A stretch of DNA of 64,000 bases from Bacillus sp. SA1-12 (GCF_000981385.1 NZ_LATZ01000024.1:1-64000); one strand, 5' to 3'. Positions 1 to 9,072 are shown, counted from the first letter of the stretch. The notes: generated by a model from the sequence alone, not told the origin. Translations and numbers: made by a program.

Positions 1-180
1 ACTCCATTGGGTGCGGTAGATTCGGTCTTCACAACCACTATCAAGGACTTTACTCCGTTGGGGAGCGGTAGATTTGGTCTTCACAACCACTATCAAGGAC
101 TTTACACCGTTGGGGAGCGGTAGATTTGGTCTTCACAACCACTATCAAGGATTTTACTCCGTTAGGGTGCTGGTGTAATG
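1..180. repeat. 52-bp tandem repeat, about 3.4 copies, cut by window edge
   Basis: Copies begin at 1, 52, 104 and 156, so the period is 51, 52 and 52 bases. The units share the stretch CTTCACAACCACTATCAAGG and differ at only a few positions. The last copy breaks off near 175. No start codon with a ribosome site lies in it and no unique spacers separate the copies, so it is neither a gene nor a CRISPR. Its period and parts of its unit resemble the arrays at 8156 and 42781. It may extend to the left of the window. Confidence 0.9.
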
Positions 181-212
181 TTCTTCAAAAAAGCAGGTTT
201 GGTCCTTAAAAC

Positions 213-245
213 AAAAAAAGTACACCACTATATAAGTGATGTACT
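213..245 (-). terminator. Terminator of pgcA
   Basis: An 11-bp stem (AGTACACCACT against AGTGATGTACT, one mismatched pair) closes a 5-base loop. On the minus strand it is followed by seven T residues. It lies about 80 bases past the pgcA stop. Confidence 0.8.
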
Positions 246-322
246 TAATTCTTATAAAATTTTTGACAAGACAATCCTAGAATAATTTGTTACAGTGTAT
301 TGTCCGTTTTCTGCCTTTTATT

Positions 323-2068
323 TTATTTACTTAATTCAGCGATCAAATCATTTACTTTTTCCATTACCCCTGCTTCTAATGCCGCAAGCTCCTGTTCGCT
401 TTGTTCCAGTGAATCACTTTTAACACCAAAATAGAACTTAGCTTTCGGCTCTGTACCTGATGGTCTTACACAGAACCATGAGTTATCCTCAAGCGTGTAT
501 TTTAATACATTAGAGCCTGGCAGCTCAATCTTTTCAGTAACGCCAGCAACAACGTTTTGACGTTCGCTTGTTTTATAATCTTCAATTGTTGTCACTTTTT
601 TACCCGCTACTTCCAAAGGAGGATTTGTTCTGAAGGAATGAAGAATGCTTTGAATCTGTTCGGCTCCTTCTTTTCCTTTTAATGTTAACGATTTAAGCCC
701 TTCCTTGTAATAGCCGAATTCTTTAAAAATTTCCAGAAGTCCTTGATATAAGGTTAATCCTTGCTTCTTATAGAAGGCACAGACTTCTACAGCTAACAAT
801 GCTGCTTGTACCGCATCTTTATCACGTGCAAAATCTCCGATTAAGTAGCCATAGCTTTCCTCATAGCCAAACTGGAATTCATATTGTCCAGTTCTTTCGT
901 ATTCATTAATTTTCTCACCAATAAATTTAAATCCTGTTAATGTATCAATTGTATCCAAGTTATAGGATTTTGCGATTTCACGGCCGATTTCAGATGTGAC
1001 AATTGTTTTCAATACAACCCCATTGCTAGGAAGGGTTCCGTTTGCCTTTTTCTCAGAAAGCAAATAATGAAGCAGCAATGCACCAGTTTGGTTTCCAGTT
1101 AATACGACATATTGCCCCTCATTATTTTTCACGGCAACTCCAAGTCGGTCAGCATCAGGATCTGTTCCAATCAGAATATCTGCATCAATTGCTTCACCAT
1201 CTCGAATCGCAAGTGTGAAAGCTTCATGCTCTTCCGGATTAGGAGATTTAACTGTAGAGAAATTAGGATCTGGAAGCTCCTGCTCCTTTACTACCGTTAC
1301 ATTTTTATAGCCTAATGCTTCTAACCCTCGGCGAACAGGTTTGTTTGCAGTCCCATGTAATGGTGTAAAGACAACCTTTACATCCACTTCATTTGATAAA
1401 GTTGGGTTAACAGAAATTGTTTTTAGTTTTTCTGTATAGGCTTGGTCAATTTCTTCTCCAATCATTTTGATTAGACCTTGTGCTTTTAACTCCGCCTCTT
1501 CTTTTACTTCAACAAGTAATTCGTCCTCTACTTTATTTACATAATCGATAACCGTATCAGCTGCTGCTGGAGGCAATTGGCCACCATCTTCGCCATAAAC
1601 CTTATAACCATTATACTCTGGCGGATTATGACTTGCTGTTACGACAATTCCAGAAAAAGCATTTAAATAACGAACAGCAAATGAAAGCTCTGGAGTAGGG
1701 CGTAATTCTTCAAATACATATGTTTGAATGCCGTGTGAAGCTAATGTCTTAGCAGCTTCCATTGCAAATTCCGGTGATTTGTGGCGAGAATCATACGCAA
1801 TCGCTACGCCGCGTTTTTTAGCTTCTTCACCAAATGAATCTATGTATGTTGCCAATCCTTCAGATGCTTTACGAACAGTGTAGATATTCATACGATTTGT
1901 ACCCGGTCCAATTTCACCGCGCATACCGCCTGTACCAAATTCTAAGTCTTTGTAAAAGCAATCTTCTAATGCTTTGGCATTTCCTTCGATATTACTTAAT
2001 AATGTTTGTAATTCTTGATCTAAATCCTGTTTATTTTTCCAACGTTGATAGCTTTGTTCCCAGCTCAT
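323..2068 (-). CDS. pgcA: Alpha-phosphoglucomutase
   Basis: Interconverts glucose 1-phosphate and glucose 6-phosphate in the cytoplasm, feeding UDP-glucose for wall teichoic acid and glycolipid anchors. All four signature loops of the alpha-D-phosphohexomutase family are visible: [12 protein letters not shown] with the phospho-serine at about residue 146, the metal loop GTDPDADR at 301-308, the sugar loop GYEESYGY near 401-408, and RPSGTEPK near 540. The 581-residue length matches B. subtilis PgcA (YhxB). The ATG follows a strong AGGAGGTAAC site. The gene is a single unit ending at its own terminator. In B. subtilis the glp genes separate it from yhcX; here it lies next to yhcX. Identification is firm. 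Confidence 0.97.
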   Translation of the reverse strand: MSWEQSYQRWKNKQDLDQELQTLLSNIEGNAKALEDCFYKDLEFGTGGMRGEIGPGTNRMNIYTVRKASEGLATYIDSFGEEAKKRGVAIAYDSRHKSPEFAMEAAKTLASHGIQTYVFEELRPTPELSFAVRYLNAFSGIVVTASHNPPEYNGYKVYGEDGGQLPPAAADTVIDYVNKVEDELLVEVKEEAELKAQGLIKMIGEEIDQAYTEKLKTISVNPTLSNEVDVKVVFTPLHGTANKPVRRGLEALGYKNVTVVKEQELPDPNFSTVKSPNPEEHEAFTLAIRDGEAIDADILIGTDPDADRLGVAVKNNEGQYVVLTGNQTGALLLHYLLSEKKANGTLPSNGVVLKTIVTSEIGREIAKSYNLDTIDTLTGFKFIGEKINEYERTGQYEFQFGYEESYGYLIGDFARDKDAVQAALLAVEVCAFYKKQGLTLYQGLLEIFKEFGYYKEGLKSLTLKGKEGAEQIQSILHSFRTNPPLEVAGKKVTTIEDYKTSERQNVVAGVTEKIELPGSNVLKYTLEDNSWFCVRPSGTEPKAKFYFGVKSDSLEQSEQELAALEAGVMEKVNDLIAELSK

Positions 2069-2242
2069 CGTTACCTCCTGGATCTTTTATTAGTATTCTC
2101 CCCGAAATGACATTCCTATTTTAGCATATTCTTGGACCTTCCACATAATTGAATTTCTACAAAATCCAACAGATTTGGTGATATTATGAGGAAGTTTGCC
2201 GGAAGAAGTTATTTCAAAACAATGTTAGGAGGTAAGGCAAAG

Positions 2243-2293
2243 ATGGATCAACACCATTCATTTTATTTTTTATTTTTCCAACATAATAATTAA
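2243..2293 (+). CDS. Possible 16-residue peptide MDQHHSFYFLFFQHNN
   Basis: An ATG sits seven to eight bases after a strong TTAGGAGGTAA ribosome site in the 304-base gap between pgcA and yhcX, reading opposite to both. The predicted peptide is short, aromatic and histidine-rich. I know no family for it. The ribosome site is the only strong evidence, and no clear promoter was seen. It could be a leader peptide or chance. The rest of the gap (2069-2372) holds only the yhcX terminator. Confidence 0.3.
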   Translation: MDQHHSFYFLFFQHNN

Positions 2294-2315
2294 TCGACAA
2301 AAGCCGACTTTTACG

Positions 2316-2365
2316 AAAAAAATAGAAAAATGGTCTGTGCTTCAAAAATGAATGAAGACCAGACC
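2316..2365 (-). terminator. Terminator of yhcX
   Basis: The outer stem GGTCTG/CAGACC (2332-2337 with 2360-2365) encloses an inner CTTCA/TGAAG stem. On the minus strand it leads into a T-rich tail with a run of seven T. It begins just past the yhcX stop. Confidence 0.8.
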
Positions 2366-2372
2366 CTATTAA

Positions 2373-3914
2373 TTACTTCTTCTTATACTGAATGGAATAG
2401 ATATCATGTCTGCGATCCTTTAATTGATTAACCGTTCCTGATTGACGCTTGCGCCTTAAAATTTCTAAGTCGACGTCTCCTATGGCCACCATCTCAATAT
2501 TCGGATTGCATTCAACAACAATGCCATCACGGGCAAATTCAAAATCAGATGGGGCAAAAACAGCAGATTGCGCATATTGAATATCCATATTTTCAGTTTG
2601 GGGCAGGTTACCGACTGTTCCAGCAATAACTGTATAAATTTGATTTTCGACAGCACGAGCCTGCGCACAATACCGGACTCTTAAGTAGCCTTGTCGGTCT
2701 TCCGTACAGAATGGACTGAAAATAATCTTCGCTCCTTTCTCGGTTGCAATTCTTGCCAGCTCAGGAAATTCAATATCATAACAAATTTGAATCGCAATTT
2801 TTCCGCAGTCCGTATTGAATACTTTTACCTCATTGCCTCTGCTAATCCCCCACCATTTACGTTCGTTCGGAGTAATATGCAGTTTATATTGCTTTTCAAT
2901 TGTCCCATCTCTTCTAAATAAATAGGCTATATTGTAAATTCGTCCTTCTTCCTCAACAACATGTGAGCCGCCAATGATGTTGACGTTGTACCGTACTGCT
3001 AACTCAGTGAATAGCTCGATATATTCCTCCGTATACTCAGTCAGCCTTTGTATCGCTTTACTTGGTACCTTTTCATCAAGGAAGGACATTAATTGAGTTG
3101 TAAAGATTTCTGGAAAAACGGCAAAATCGGAACCGGCATCTGAAGCCACATCTGTGTAATACTCTACTTGTTTCGCAAATTCCTCAAAAGAATTAATCTG
3201 CTTCATCATATATTGCACAACACAAATCCTAACAGGATGGGATGTTTTATAAAATCGTTTTGTATTTGCATGATAATCAACATTATTCCATTCCATTAAT
3301 GTTGCGTATTTATAAGATGCTAAATCGTCTGGTAAATAATTAGGGTTAATTCGCATTAGGGTAAACTCGTTTAATAATTGGAAAGAAAGAACTGGATCAT
3401 ATATTTTATGTAAAGATACTTGCTGGACATATTGTCTTGGTGTTAACTCATCTGCATATTTATAATAATTAGGAATTCTTCCTCCAATGATAATACTTTT
3501 TAAATTCAGCCTTCTTGCAAGATCCTTTCTAGCTTCATATAAACGGTGACCGATTTTCATACGGCGGTAATTCGGATGGACCATGACTTCAATTCCGTAC
3601 ATATTATAGCCATCTGGATTATGGTTTGTAATATAGCCATTATCCGTTATATCATCCCATGTATGGCGATCATCGTATTCATCAAAGTTAATTAACAGAC
3701 TGGAACAGGAACCAATGATTTTCCCCTCTAATTCCGCACAAAACTGACCTTCTTGAAAATGTTCAAGATGGCTTTCTAAATGTTCTCGCTTCCAAGGCGT
3801 CATTCCTGGAAAACATTTCGTTTGCAGCTTTAAAATTTCATCAATGTCACTTTCTTCAATATTGCGTATTACCATTTTCTTCTCAAATTTAGATAAATCT
3901 AGCTTTTCCGACAT
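2373..3914 (-). CDS. yhcX: YhcX-type GNAT acetyltransferase / carbon-nitrogen hydrolase fusion
   Basis: A two-domain cytoplasmic protein of 513 residues, the same length as B. subtilis YhcX. Residues about 13-190 form a GNAT N-acetyltransferase with the acetyl-CoA loop region around YRRMKIGHRLYEAR. Residues about 226-500 form a nitrilase-superfamily amidohydrolase with the Glu-Lys-Cys triad visible: E269 in FPEIFT, K344 in YKLHITPNE and C378 in QICYDIEFPE. The family is known for pairing an acyltransferase with amide hydrolysis, but the physiological substrate is not established. It is followed downstream by a terminator and lies 42 bases from yhcW on the same strand, so the two may be cotranscribed. 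The domain call is firm; the role is unknown. Confidence 0.93.
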   Translation of the reverse strand: MSEKLDLSKFEKKMVIRNIEESDIDEILKLQTKCFPGMTPWKREHLESHLEHFQEGQFCAELEGKIIGSCSSLLINFDEYDDRHTWDDITDNGYITNHNPDGYNMYGIEVMVHPNYRRMKIGHRLYEARKDLARRLNLKSIIIGGRIPNYYKYADELTPRQYVQQVSLHKIYDPVLSFQLLNEFTLMRINPNYLPDDLASYKYATLMEWNNVDYHANTKRFYKTSHPVRICVVQYMMKQINSFEEFAKQVEYYTDVASDAGSDFAVFPEIFTTQLMSFLDEKVPSKAIQRLTEYTEEYIELFTELAVRYNVNIIGGSHVVEEEGRIYNIAYLFRRDGTIEKQYKLHITPNERKWWGISRGNEVKVFNTDCGKIAIQICYDIEFPELARIATEKGAKIIFSPFCTEDRQGYLRVRYCAQARAVENQIYTVIAGTVGNLPQTENMDIQYAQSAVFAPSDFEFARDGIVVECNPNIEMVAIGDVDLEILRRKRQSGTVNQLKDRRHDIYSIQYKKK

Positions 3915-3956
3915 AGTTGCGGCTCCTCCTGATCTAATTTCAGTATATTTTACCCT

Positions 3957-4616
3957 TTATTGCTTATCTAAAAACGAGATTAATTCCTTTAATTCCATAT
4001 GTGCCATTGATTCTAAGCTATGGTCAACTTCGCAAAACGCTAAATCCTTTGTGACAGTGTTTGGAACTGTCACGCATTTCATCCCTGCCCGCTTTGCTGC
4101 TAAAGCGCCATTTGCTGAGTCTTCAAACGCGATACACTCGTCAGGCCTTACTCCGAGGCACTTGGCAGCCTCAAGATACAGAGCTGGATCAGGCTTTACG
4201 TTTTGGACATGATCTGATGTACGGATACATTCAAACCGATCTAATAAGTTTAACCTTTTTAAATGGTTTGACACCCACTCATAATTAGAGCTCGATGCCA
4301 GGCCAACCTTGAGACCCAGAGTTTTTGCAGCATCTAAATAGTCCACAACACCAGGCCTTGCATTTTCTTGGATAATCCTTTGCAAAAACAGTTCCTTTTG
4401 GCGTTGTGACAATTCATTGTGATCAAGTTTTTTCTTTGCTTGCTCTTCAAGATATGTGTAAGGATTAAAATCAGACTTAGTTCCGATCAATTTTCCCCAG
4501 AGACTTAAAGGGAGTTCACAGCGATGCTCAGCAAAAATTTCACATAAAACTTCATATTCATGTGTTTCTGTATCTAAAATCAATCCATCAAAATCAAATA
4601 TAATGGCTTTTATCAT
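3957..4616 (-). CDS. yhcW: HAD-family hydrolase, beta-phosphoglucomutase-like (YhcW)
   Basis: A haloacid dehalogenase superfamily phosphatase of 219 residues with a mobile alpha-helical cap. Motif I is DFDGLILDTE at residues 8-17, motif II is the ASSSN serine, and motif IV is EDSANG near 170. The start was moved to the ATG at 4616, preceded by an AGAGGTGATT ribosome site; the open frame runs 45 codons further upstream but shows no ribosome site there. The family hydrolyses small phosphoesters or isomerises sugar phosphates, and the substrate cannot be read from sequence. It sits between yhcV and yhcX as in B. subtilis, supporting orthology with YhcW (220 residues). Confidence 0.9.
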   Translation of the reverse strand: MIKAIIFDFDGLILDTETHEYEVLCEIFAEHRCELPLSLWGKLIGTKSDFNPYTYLEEQAKKKLDHNELSQRQKELFLQRIIQENARPGVVDYLDAAKTLGLKVGLASSSNYEWVSNHLKRLNLLDRFECIRTSDHVQNVKPDPALYLEAAKCLGVRPDECIAFEDSANGALAAKRAGMKCVTVPNTVTKDLAFCEVDHSLESMAHMELKELISFLDKQ

Positions 4617-4720
4617 ATCAATCACCTCTAATCCTATTATACAAAAATTAACATTAGTTTTCATTTTTACGGCATTCTTCATACACGGTCTCTTTTTATA
4701 AGCATGCATTGCTAAAACAT

Positions 4721-4747
4721 GAAAAAGAGGACTGACATCGTCAGCCC
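4721..4747 (-). terminator. Terminator of yhcV
   Basis: An 8-bp stem (GGGCTGAC with GTCAGTCC, one G-T pair) with a GAT loop is followed by CTTTTT on the minus strand. It separates yhcV from yhcW. Confidence 0.8.
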
Positions 4748-4763
4748 CCAAGGAGATTTCAGT

Positions 4764-5195
4764 TTAAGTTGTTTTGTTTGGTTCAGAAATGTTTGTCAAG
4801 GCTGCACCTGCAGCTTGGTCAGACATTTGGTTCGTTGCAAGGTCACCTAGTGCAACGATACCCACTAGTTGATTGTTTTCAACAATTGGCAAGCGACGGA
4901 TCTGATGCTGCGCCATGATCTTTGCTGCTTCAGCAGCAGACATTGATGTGTGTCCTGATACAAGGTTAGTGGACATAACCTGTGAAACAGGTGTATTACT
5001 ATCAAGTCCTTCTGCAGTTGAACGAACCGTAATGTCACGGTCAGTCACAATTCCCTTAAGTTGACCATTATCAACTACCGGGATTGAACCAACATTATCT
5101 CTGCTCATTATTTCTGCTGCTTCTTTAATCGTTTGATTGGAAGAAATCGTGTCAACATTTGTTGTCATACATTCCTGAATTGTATTATTCAACAT
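4764..5195 (-). CDS. yhcV: CBS-domain pair protein (YhcV)
   Basis: A cytoplasmic protein made almost entirely of two CBS domains (residues about 5-60 and 70-125), each with the typical end GIVTDRDI or GIVALGDL. CBS pairs bind adenine nucleotides or related ligands and often sense energy state; the ligand and partner here are unknown. The start was set at the ATG at 5195, because the AAAGGAG ribosome site lies six bases before it and directly abuts the alternative ATG at 5201. The length of 143 residues matches YhcV (about 140). It has its own terminator. Orthology is likely from position beside yhcW. Confidence 0.9.
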   Translation of the reverse strand: MLNNTIQECMTTNVDTISSNQTIKEAAEIMSRDNVGSIPVVDNGQLKGIVTDRDITVRSTAEGLDSNTPVSQVMSTNLVSGHTSMSAAEAAKIMAQHQIRRLPIVENNQLVGIVALGDLATNQMSDQAAGAALTNISEPNKTT

Positions 5196-5386
5196 AATCA
5201 TCTCCTTTCGTACATAGTTTTAACAGATTGTTGTACTTTATTTATAGAAAATTTTATTGGGAATATTAAAAGGACAAATCGTTTTTTGTTTAGAAGCCTT
5301 CCCTTCAGTTCACAATCTATCCATTTTACAGATCATACCGATTACGACTATAATTTAAGAAAACATTATCATTGTGAGGAGATGTC

Positions 5387-5818
5387 ATGTCGAGTTCTAA
5401 GGAAAAGCAGGTTGAAAATTTATTAACCATTGGCTGGATTGCTTCATTTATTGCTACATTAGGCAGTCTCTATTTCTCAGAAATATTAAAATATATACCA
5501 TGTGATCTTTGCTGGTACCAGCGAATATTTATGTATCCTTTAGTGATTATATTAGGAGTTGCCGTATTTAAGAAGGATGCTTCAATTGCTCTTTATTCCC
5601 TTATACTGTCAGCGATTGGCGGCTGTATTTCTATTTACCATTACAGCATTCAAAAGATTGACTTTTTGGGCGAAAAATCGGCTACTTGCGGGATTGTCCC
5701 TTGCACAGGTGAATACATCAATTGGCTTGGATTTATTACCATCCCGTTTTTGGCACTTGTAGCATTTATCATTATCTTCACCACAAGCTTACTAATTTTA
5801 AAAAAGGCAGGTCGTTAA
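5387..5818 (+). CDS. bdbC: Disulfide oxidoreductase, DsbB family (BdbC-like)
   Basis: A four-helix membrane protein of 143 residues that passes electrons from an extracytoplasmic thiol oxidase to quinone. Both cysteine pairs of the family are present: C39-x2-C42 (PCDLCWYQR) and C101/C106 (ATCGIVPCTG). Membrane segments lie at about 12-32, 46-62, 66-88 and 112-137. The ATG follows a GAGGAG site. The next gene starts four bases after its stop and encodes a membrane-anchored thioredoxin-fold protein, so the two form an oxidase pair. A BdbC role (thiol oxidation in secretion or competence) is inferred from family; BdbB is an alternative name for the same activity. Confidence 0.93.
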   Translation: MSSSKEKQVENLLTIGWIASFIATLGSLYFSEILKYIPCDLCWYQRIFMYPLVIILGVAVFKKDASIALYSLILSAIGGCISIYHYSIQKIDFLGEKSATCGIVPCTGEYINWLGFITIPFLALVAFIIIFTTSLLILKKAGR

Positions 5819-5821
5819 CTC

Positions 5822-6289
5822 TTGAAAAAAATTATTATTTTTGGTGCCGTCATTCTCATTTTATTTGGTACACTGGCCTTTATCACTACCTATCAAAATA
5901 AACAAAAAGCAGAAGGAAATGTCTATGGAAAGGATAACCTAGACCCGGCAACCATTGACCAATTAGATGACCCGAATTATCAAAACATTATTCTTCCTGA
6001 AGAGCTGGAATCAAAATTAGAAAATAAAGAGGAAACAATTGTTTACTACTTCAGTCCAACCTGTACGCACTGTCAGGCAACAACCCCTGTTCTCATGCCT
6101 GTCGCAGAAGAGCTTGGTGTTGAGATCAATCAATTTAACCTGTTAGAATTTGAGGACGGCTGGACTCAATACAGCATTAATGCCACACCTACACTTGTTC
6201 ATTACAAGGATGGAAAAGAGGTTGCCCGCAGTGAAGGTTCAAATACAGAAGAATATTTCCGTAATTTGTTGACTGAATGGGAATCTTAA
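5822..6289 (+). CDS. Membrane-anchored thioredoxin-fold protein, partner of BdbC-like protein
   Basis: A 155-residue thiol-disulfide protein with an N-terminal anchor (residues 3-22) and an extracytoplasmic thioredoxin domain at about 65-155. The active site is C81-T-H-C84 (SPTCTHCQ), with the cis-proline loop NATPTL later. It starts at TTG immediately after the bdbC-like stop with only a weak ribosome site, suggesting translational coupling. Together the pair probably introduces disulfides into secreted proteins. It is shorter than a typical BdbD and looks more like a thioredoxin-like YdbP/BdbA-sized protein, so no symbol is given. A bidirectional terminator follows. Confidence 0.88.
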   Translation: MKKIIIFGAVILILFGTLAFITTYQNKQKAEGNVYGKDNLDPATIDQLDDPNYQNIILPEELESKLENKEETIVYYFSPTCTHCQATTPVLMPVAEELGVEINQFNLLEFEDGWTQYSINATPTLVHYKDGKEVARSEGSNTEEYFRNLLTEWES

Positions 6290-6300
6290 TAAAAAAATTA

Positions 6301-6349
6301 AAGAGGATGTTTCAAATGGGTCAGGCCCTTTTGAAACATCCTCTTTTTT
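6301..6349. terminator. Bidirectional terminator between thioredoxin-like gene and yhcU
   Basis: A stem of about 16 bp (AAGAGGATGTTTCAAA with its complement) around a 12-base loop has T residues at one end and A residues at the other. It serves both converging genes. Confidence 0.9.
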
Positions 6350-6350
6350 G

Positions 6351-6755
6351 TTAAATGATTAAGCTATTGGCCGGTTTGATAAACTGGCTAAACTCCCCTT
6401 CTTGACTTTCAGCTTCTTTGAATTGAGAAAATGACAGCGGGAAAAAGTAGCCATATTCATTTAAATTATTGCTGTTTCGATCAAACATCTCTTGATATTC
6501 TTTTTCATCCTTGCAATTGTCAATATGATCAAGCACTGCAATAACCGCCTGAAGGCTTGAAATAATATGAAAAGCATCCTTTAATGTCCCATTATACATT
6601 TGATCTGATTCCTGCGGCTTTAAGACCTTTTGTCCTTTTAGGTATCTAATTTCTTTGTCTGGGAAAAATCTCGGAAATATCTCCGTATACAATTGTTCAA
6701 CAAGCTCATCGATATGACGCTCTTGTTCTTCAGTTGACGCAACAACAACTTTCAT
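6351..6755 (-). CDS. yhcU: YhcU-like protein of unknown function
   Basis: A soluble, acidic protein of 134 residues without signal peptide or membrane segment. The N-terminus MKVVVASTEEQE and the position between the pseudouridine synthase and yhcV genes match B. subtilis YhcU (about 131 residues, DUF5365 type). No catalytic motif is visible. The start was set at the ATG at 6755 behind a GGGTGATT ribosome site; a GTG at 6764 would overlap that site. Monocistronic, sharing a terminator with the converging gene. Confidence 0.8.
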   Translation of the reverse strand: MKVVVASTEEQERHIDELVEQLYTEIFPRFFPDKEIRYLKGQKVLKPQESDQMYNGTLKDAFHIISSLQAVIAVLDHIDNCKDEKEYQEMFDRNSNNLNEYGYFFPLSFSQFKEAESQEGEFSQFIKPANSLII

Positions 6756-6764
6756 TTCAATCAC

Positions 6765-7139
6765 CCTTTTATTCTTCCTATCAATTCTTCTTTATCTTGA
6801 GCTACTGTAAGCATACCATAGTATATTCAGGCATTTTAGAGGTAAGTGTTACCGGAACTAGATTGTACATCCAATATTGGTTCTGTATACTTTTTTAAAG
6901 AGAAGGTCCAAAAGCGGAAACGCCTTGAACAGATTAATGCAAATAAACCGAATCGGACCTAAATTCCAAATTTATCATTGCTTTCTAGCTGGGCACTTTT
7001 AGTGAAAAGCGCTGCATTAATCGCACTGATCGCATTTGCACATCCTGTGCTTCATCTGATACGTGAGCAACCAAATCTGAATTTTATATTTCTTAAAGCA
7101 TAAAAAACAACAGTACATACAATAAGGTTGGTGAACTTC
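6765..7139. other. Intergenic region with degraded copy of a dispersed Bacillus repeat
   Basis: This 375-base gap lies between divergent yhcU and the pseudouridine synthase gene. At about 6909-6930 it contains AAAGCGGAAACGCCTTG, the reverse complement, with one change, of the element at 34457-34500. GGTCC at 6905 and GGACC at 6955 could close a hairpin around it. No gene was seen. Confidence 0.5.
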
Positions 7140-8039
7140 TTGAAACGAGTAGGTGAATGGCTTGAAATCAATATCCTGGAGAACTGGGCTAATAACACCA
7201 TCTTCCATGTCTTAACAAAGGAACTTGGTGCTTCAAAAGCCCTTGTACAAAAATGGAATCAAGCGAAGTCCATTAGAAAGAATGATCAGCAAGCAGATGT
7301 TAATCACAGACTTCAGGTCAATGATTGTTTATCCTTACATTTATTTATAAAGGAGGATTATAGTGTTATTCCAGAACAGCATCCTATTGAAGTCCTGTAT
7401 GAAGATGACCATATGCTGATTGTCAATAAACAAGCAGGCATCGATACACATCCTAATGCCCCTGGACAAACAGGTACATTGGCAAATGGCATTGCTTATT
7501 ATTATCAATTGAACGACGAACAGCTCAAAGTAAGGCATATTCATCGACTGGATAAGGATACATCCGGAGCCATCATTTTTGCCAAGCATGACCTTTCCCA
7601 TACATTATTGGATAAAGCTCTTGAGCAAAGACAAATTAAACGAACATATATCGCTGTTGCTGAAGGCAAGCTGTCTCAAGCAAAGGGAACGATTGACAAA
7701 CCAATTGGAAAGGACCGTCATCATGCTACACGAAGAAGGATTTCTCCTACCGGGCAAAAGGCGATAACCCATTTTCAAGTCAAGCAATATATCCCAGATC
7801 AACAATTATCGATTGTTGAACTCCGGCTTGATACTGGAAGAACTCATCAAATTCGCGTGCATTTAAGCTCTATCGGCCATCCGATCATTGGTGATGTGTT
7901 ATATGGGGCAAAAAAAAGGATTCTTAATAGACAAGCACTTCATGCGGCAAAGGTGACCCTTCCCCATCCGCTTACAGGCGAAAAGGTGGAGATTGAGGCT
8001 GATTTTCCAAAGGATATGCTTCCCTTTCTTAGAAAATGA
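7140..8039 (+). CDS. yhcT: RluA/RluD-family pseudouridine synthase (YhcT)
   Basis: Converts specific uridines in rRNA or tRNA to pseudouridine. The catalytic motif HRLDKDTSG holds the nucleophilic aspartate, and the downstream motif GRTHQIRVHL is typical of the RluA family. The protein is about 299 residues, close to B. subtilis YhcT. The start is uncertain: TTG at 7140 has a GGTGA site five bases upstream, while TTG at 7128 and GTG at 7131 lie too close to AAGG. The first 65 residues are a poorly conserved lead-in where an S4-like region would be. The RNA target cannot be told from sequence. Confidence 0.92.
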   Translation: MKRVGEWLEINILENWANNTIFHVLTKELGASKALVQKWNQAKSIRKNDQQADVNHRLQVNDCLSLHLFIKEDYSVIPEQHPIEVLYEDDHMLIVNKQAGIDTHPNAPGQTGTLANGIAYYYQLNDEQLKVRHIHRLDKDTSGAIIFAKHDLSHTLLDKALEQRQIKRTYIAVAEGKLSQAKGTIDKPIGKDRHHATRRRISPTGQKAITHFQVKQYIPDQQLSIVELRLDTGRTHQIRVHLSSIGHPIIGDVLYGAKKRILNRQALHAAKVTLPHPLTGEKVEIEADFPKDMLPFLRK

Positions 8040-8155
8040 AATCCCGGACCTGGGAGTTTCATCAAAAACACTTTTATGGCCCGTTAAGTAGGCAATGGAA
8101 ACACGAAGAGCGATAGCCATTCGATGTTGACTTAGTTTATAAGGAATTTCAATAT

Positions 8156-8290
8156 GTCGCTAGACAGGACAAATTCTAGTTTAAGAATCCAGGAAAGTCC
8201 CGTAGAAAGCTCCTATAGGACAAACAACACTTTGAGAAGCGCAGAATTGTCCTGTAGGGCAATGATTTGTCTTCAAAATTGCAGATAATT
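8156..8290. repeat. Degenerate 52-bp repeat units with palindromic core
   Basis: Related 25-base cores occur at 8197-8221 (GTCCcgTAGA then TCCTATAGGAC) and from 8249 (GTCCTGTAGGGC), exactly 52 bases apart. A shortened core lies at 8156. The core matches in length and ends the one at 42816-43048: GTCC, two variable bases, TAG, a short loop, CTA, two bases, GGAC. Confidence 0.6.
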
Positions 8291-8370
8291 CTTCGTTATT
8301 AAAGATTTACCTAGAATCAAGGCTTATTTATCTTCAAAATCATCTTTTATATATTTTTTCGACAAATACT

Positions 8371-8424
8371 GGCACCACCTACTCGAAACCATTACCTATG
8401 GTTCACGTAGTATGTGGTGCTTTT
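8371..8424 (+). terminator. Possible terminator hairpin
   Basis: GCACCACCTACT pairs imperfectly with the region ending GTATGTGGTGC, enclosing an inner ACCA/TGGT stem, and TTTTT follows. It lies 330 bases beyond the nearest plus-strand gene, so its target is unclear. Confidence 0.4.
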
Positions 8425-8742
8425 TGCCTGATTTTTTGAATTAATAAAATATTAACAGTACATCAACATGAAGTTAATAATTTACTGATAGCTTGTACAT
8501 AGACATGATTTTCCCCGTTGACACTTATCAACTAGATCAAGGAGGGATTTATTTAGAGCTTATAGATATGATCTTTATTAGATTAGAGAAATAAACAGTG
8601 TTATAGGTTGTTTTTACTCGTACATCCGGGTAAAGGTTATTTGCTCTAACAAAAAGAGATTCCTGTTCTTTATGCTGGAGCATTCTCACGCCTTAGGATG
8701 CCGGTTCTTTAAAAATATTCTATTTTAATTGGAGGTTTCAAG

Positions 8743-8973
8743 ATGTTACAAAACATAGGTATACCTGGACTGATCTTAATTTTAGTTATTGCATTAATTA
8801 TTTTTGGCCCTTCAAAGCTTCCGGAAATTGGACGAGCTTTCGGATCAACCTTAAAAGAGTTTAAAAAAGCCACAAATGATTTAGTAAATGGTGATAAGAA
8901 AGATACTGATAACGAAGAAGATGATAAAAAGCTTCATGCGGTTGAAAGTTCAAAAACAAAAACTGGAAGCTAA
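8743..8973 (+). CDS. tatA: Twin-arginine translocase subunit TatA
   Basis: A small (76-residue) single-span protein that forms the translocation element of the Tat export system for folded proteins. Residues 5-20 are the membrane helix, followed by the family hallmark [14 protein letters not shown] and an amphipathic helix, then a highly charged tail. The ATG follows TTGGAGG. It lies 100 bases before tatC on the same strand, forming a minimal Gram-positive TatA-TatC unit like B. subtilis tatAy-tatCy or tatAd-tatCd. No obvious Tat substrate is adjacent. Identification is firm. Confidence 0.96.
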   Translation: MLQNIGIPGLILILVIALIIFGPSKLPEIGRAFGSTLKEFKKATNDLVNGDKKDTDNEEDDKKLHAVESSKTKTGS

Positions 8974-9072
8974 CAAAAATCGATGTAGACAGGAACTAAC
9001 TATTTTCTGTTTGCATCTTTTTTCTCTTATGGTGAATTTGAAATTTCTAGTTTTAGGGAAAGGAGTAATAGC

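Larger units (their letters stand above)
8040..8742. other. 700-base intergenic region with repeats and a hairpin
   Basis: No open frame with a ribosome site was found here. It holds two to three degenerate units of a 52-base repeat (8156-8275, listed separately). At 8371-8424 is a long imperfect hairpin (GGCACCAC with GTGGTGC, inner ACCA/TGGT) followed by TTTTT, which could end a plus-strand transcript. An isolated AAGGAGG near 8540 is not followed by a usable start codon. Confidence 0.5.

Noticed and set aside
3957..4751. Longer yhcW start at 4751
   Set aside because: The extra 45 codons cross the yhcV terminator and lack a ribosome site; the ATG at 4616 has one and fits the HAD N-terminus.
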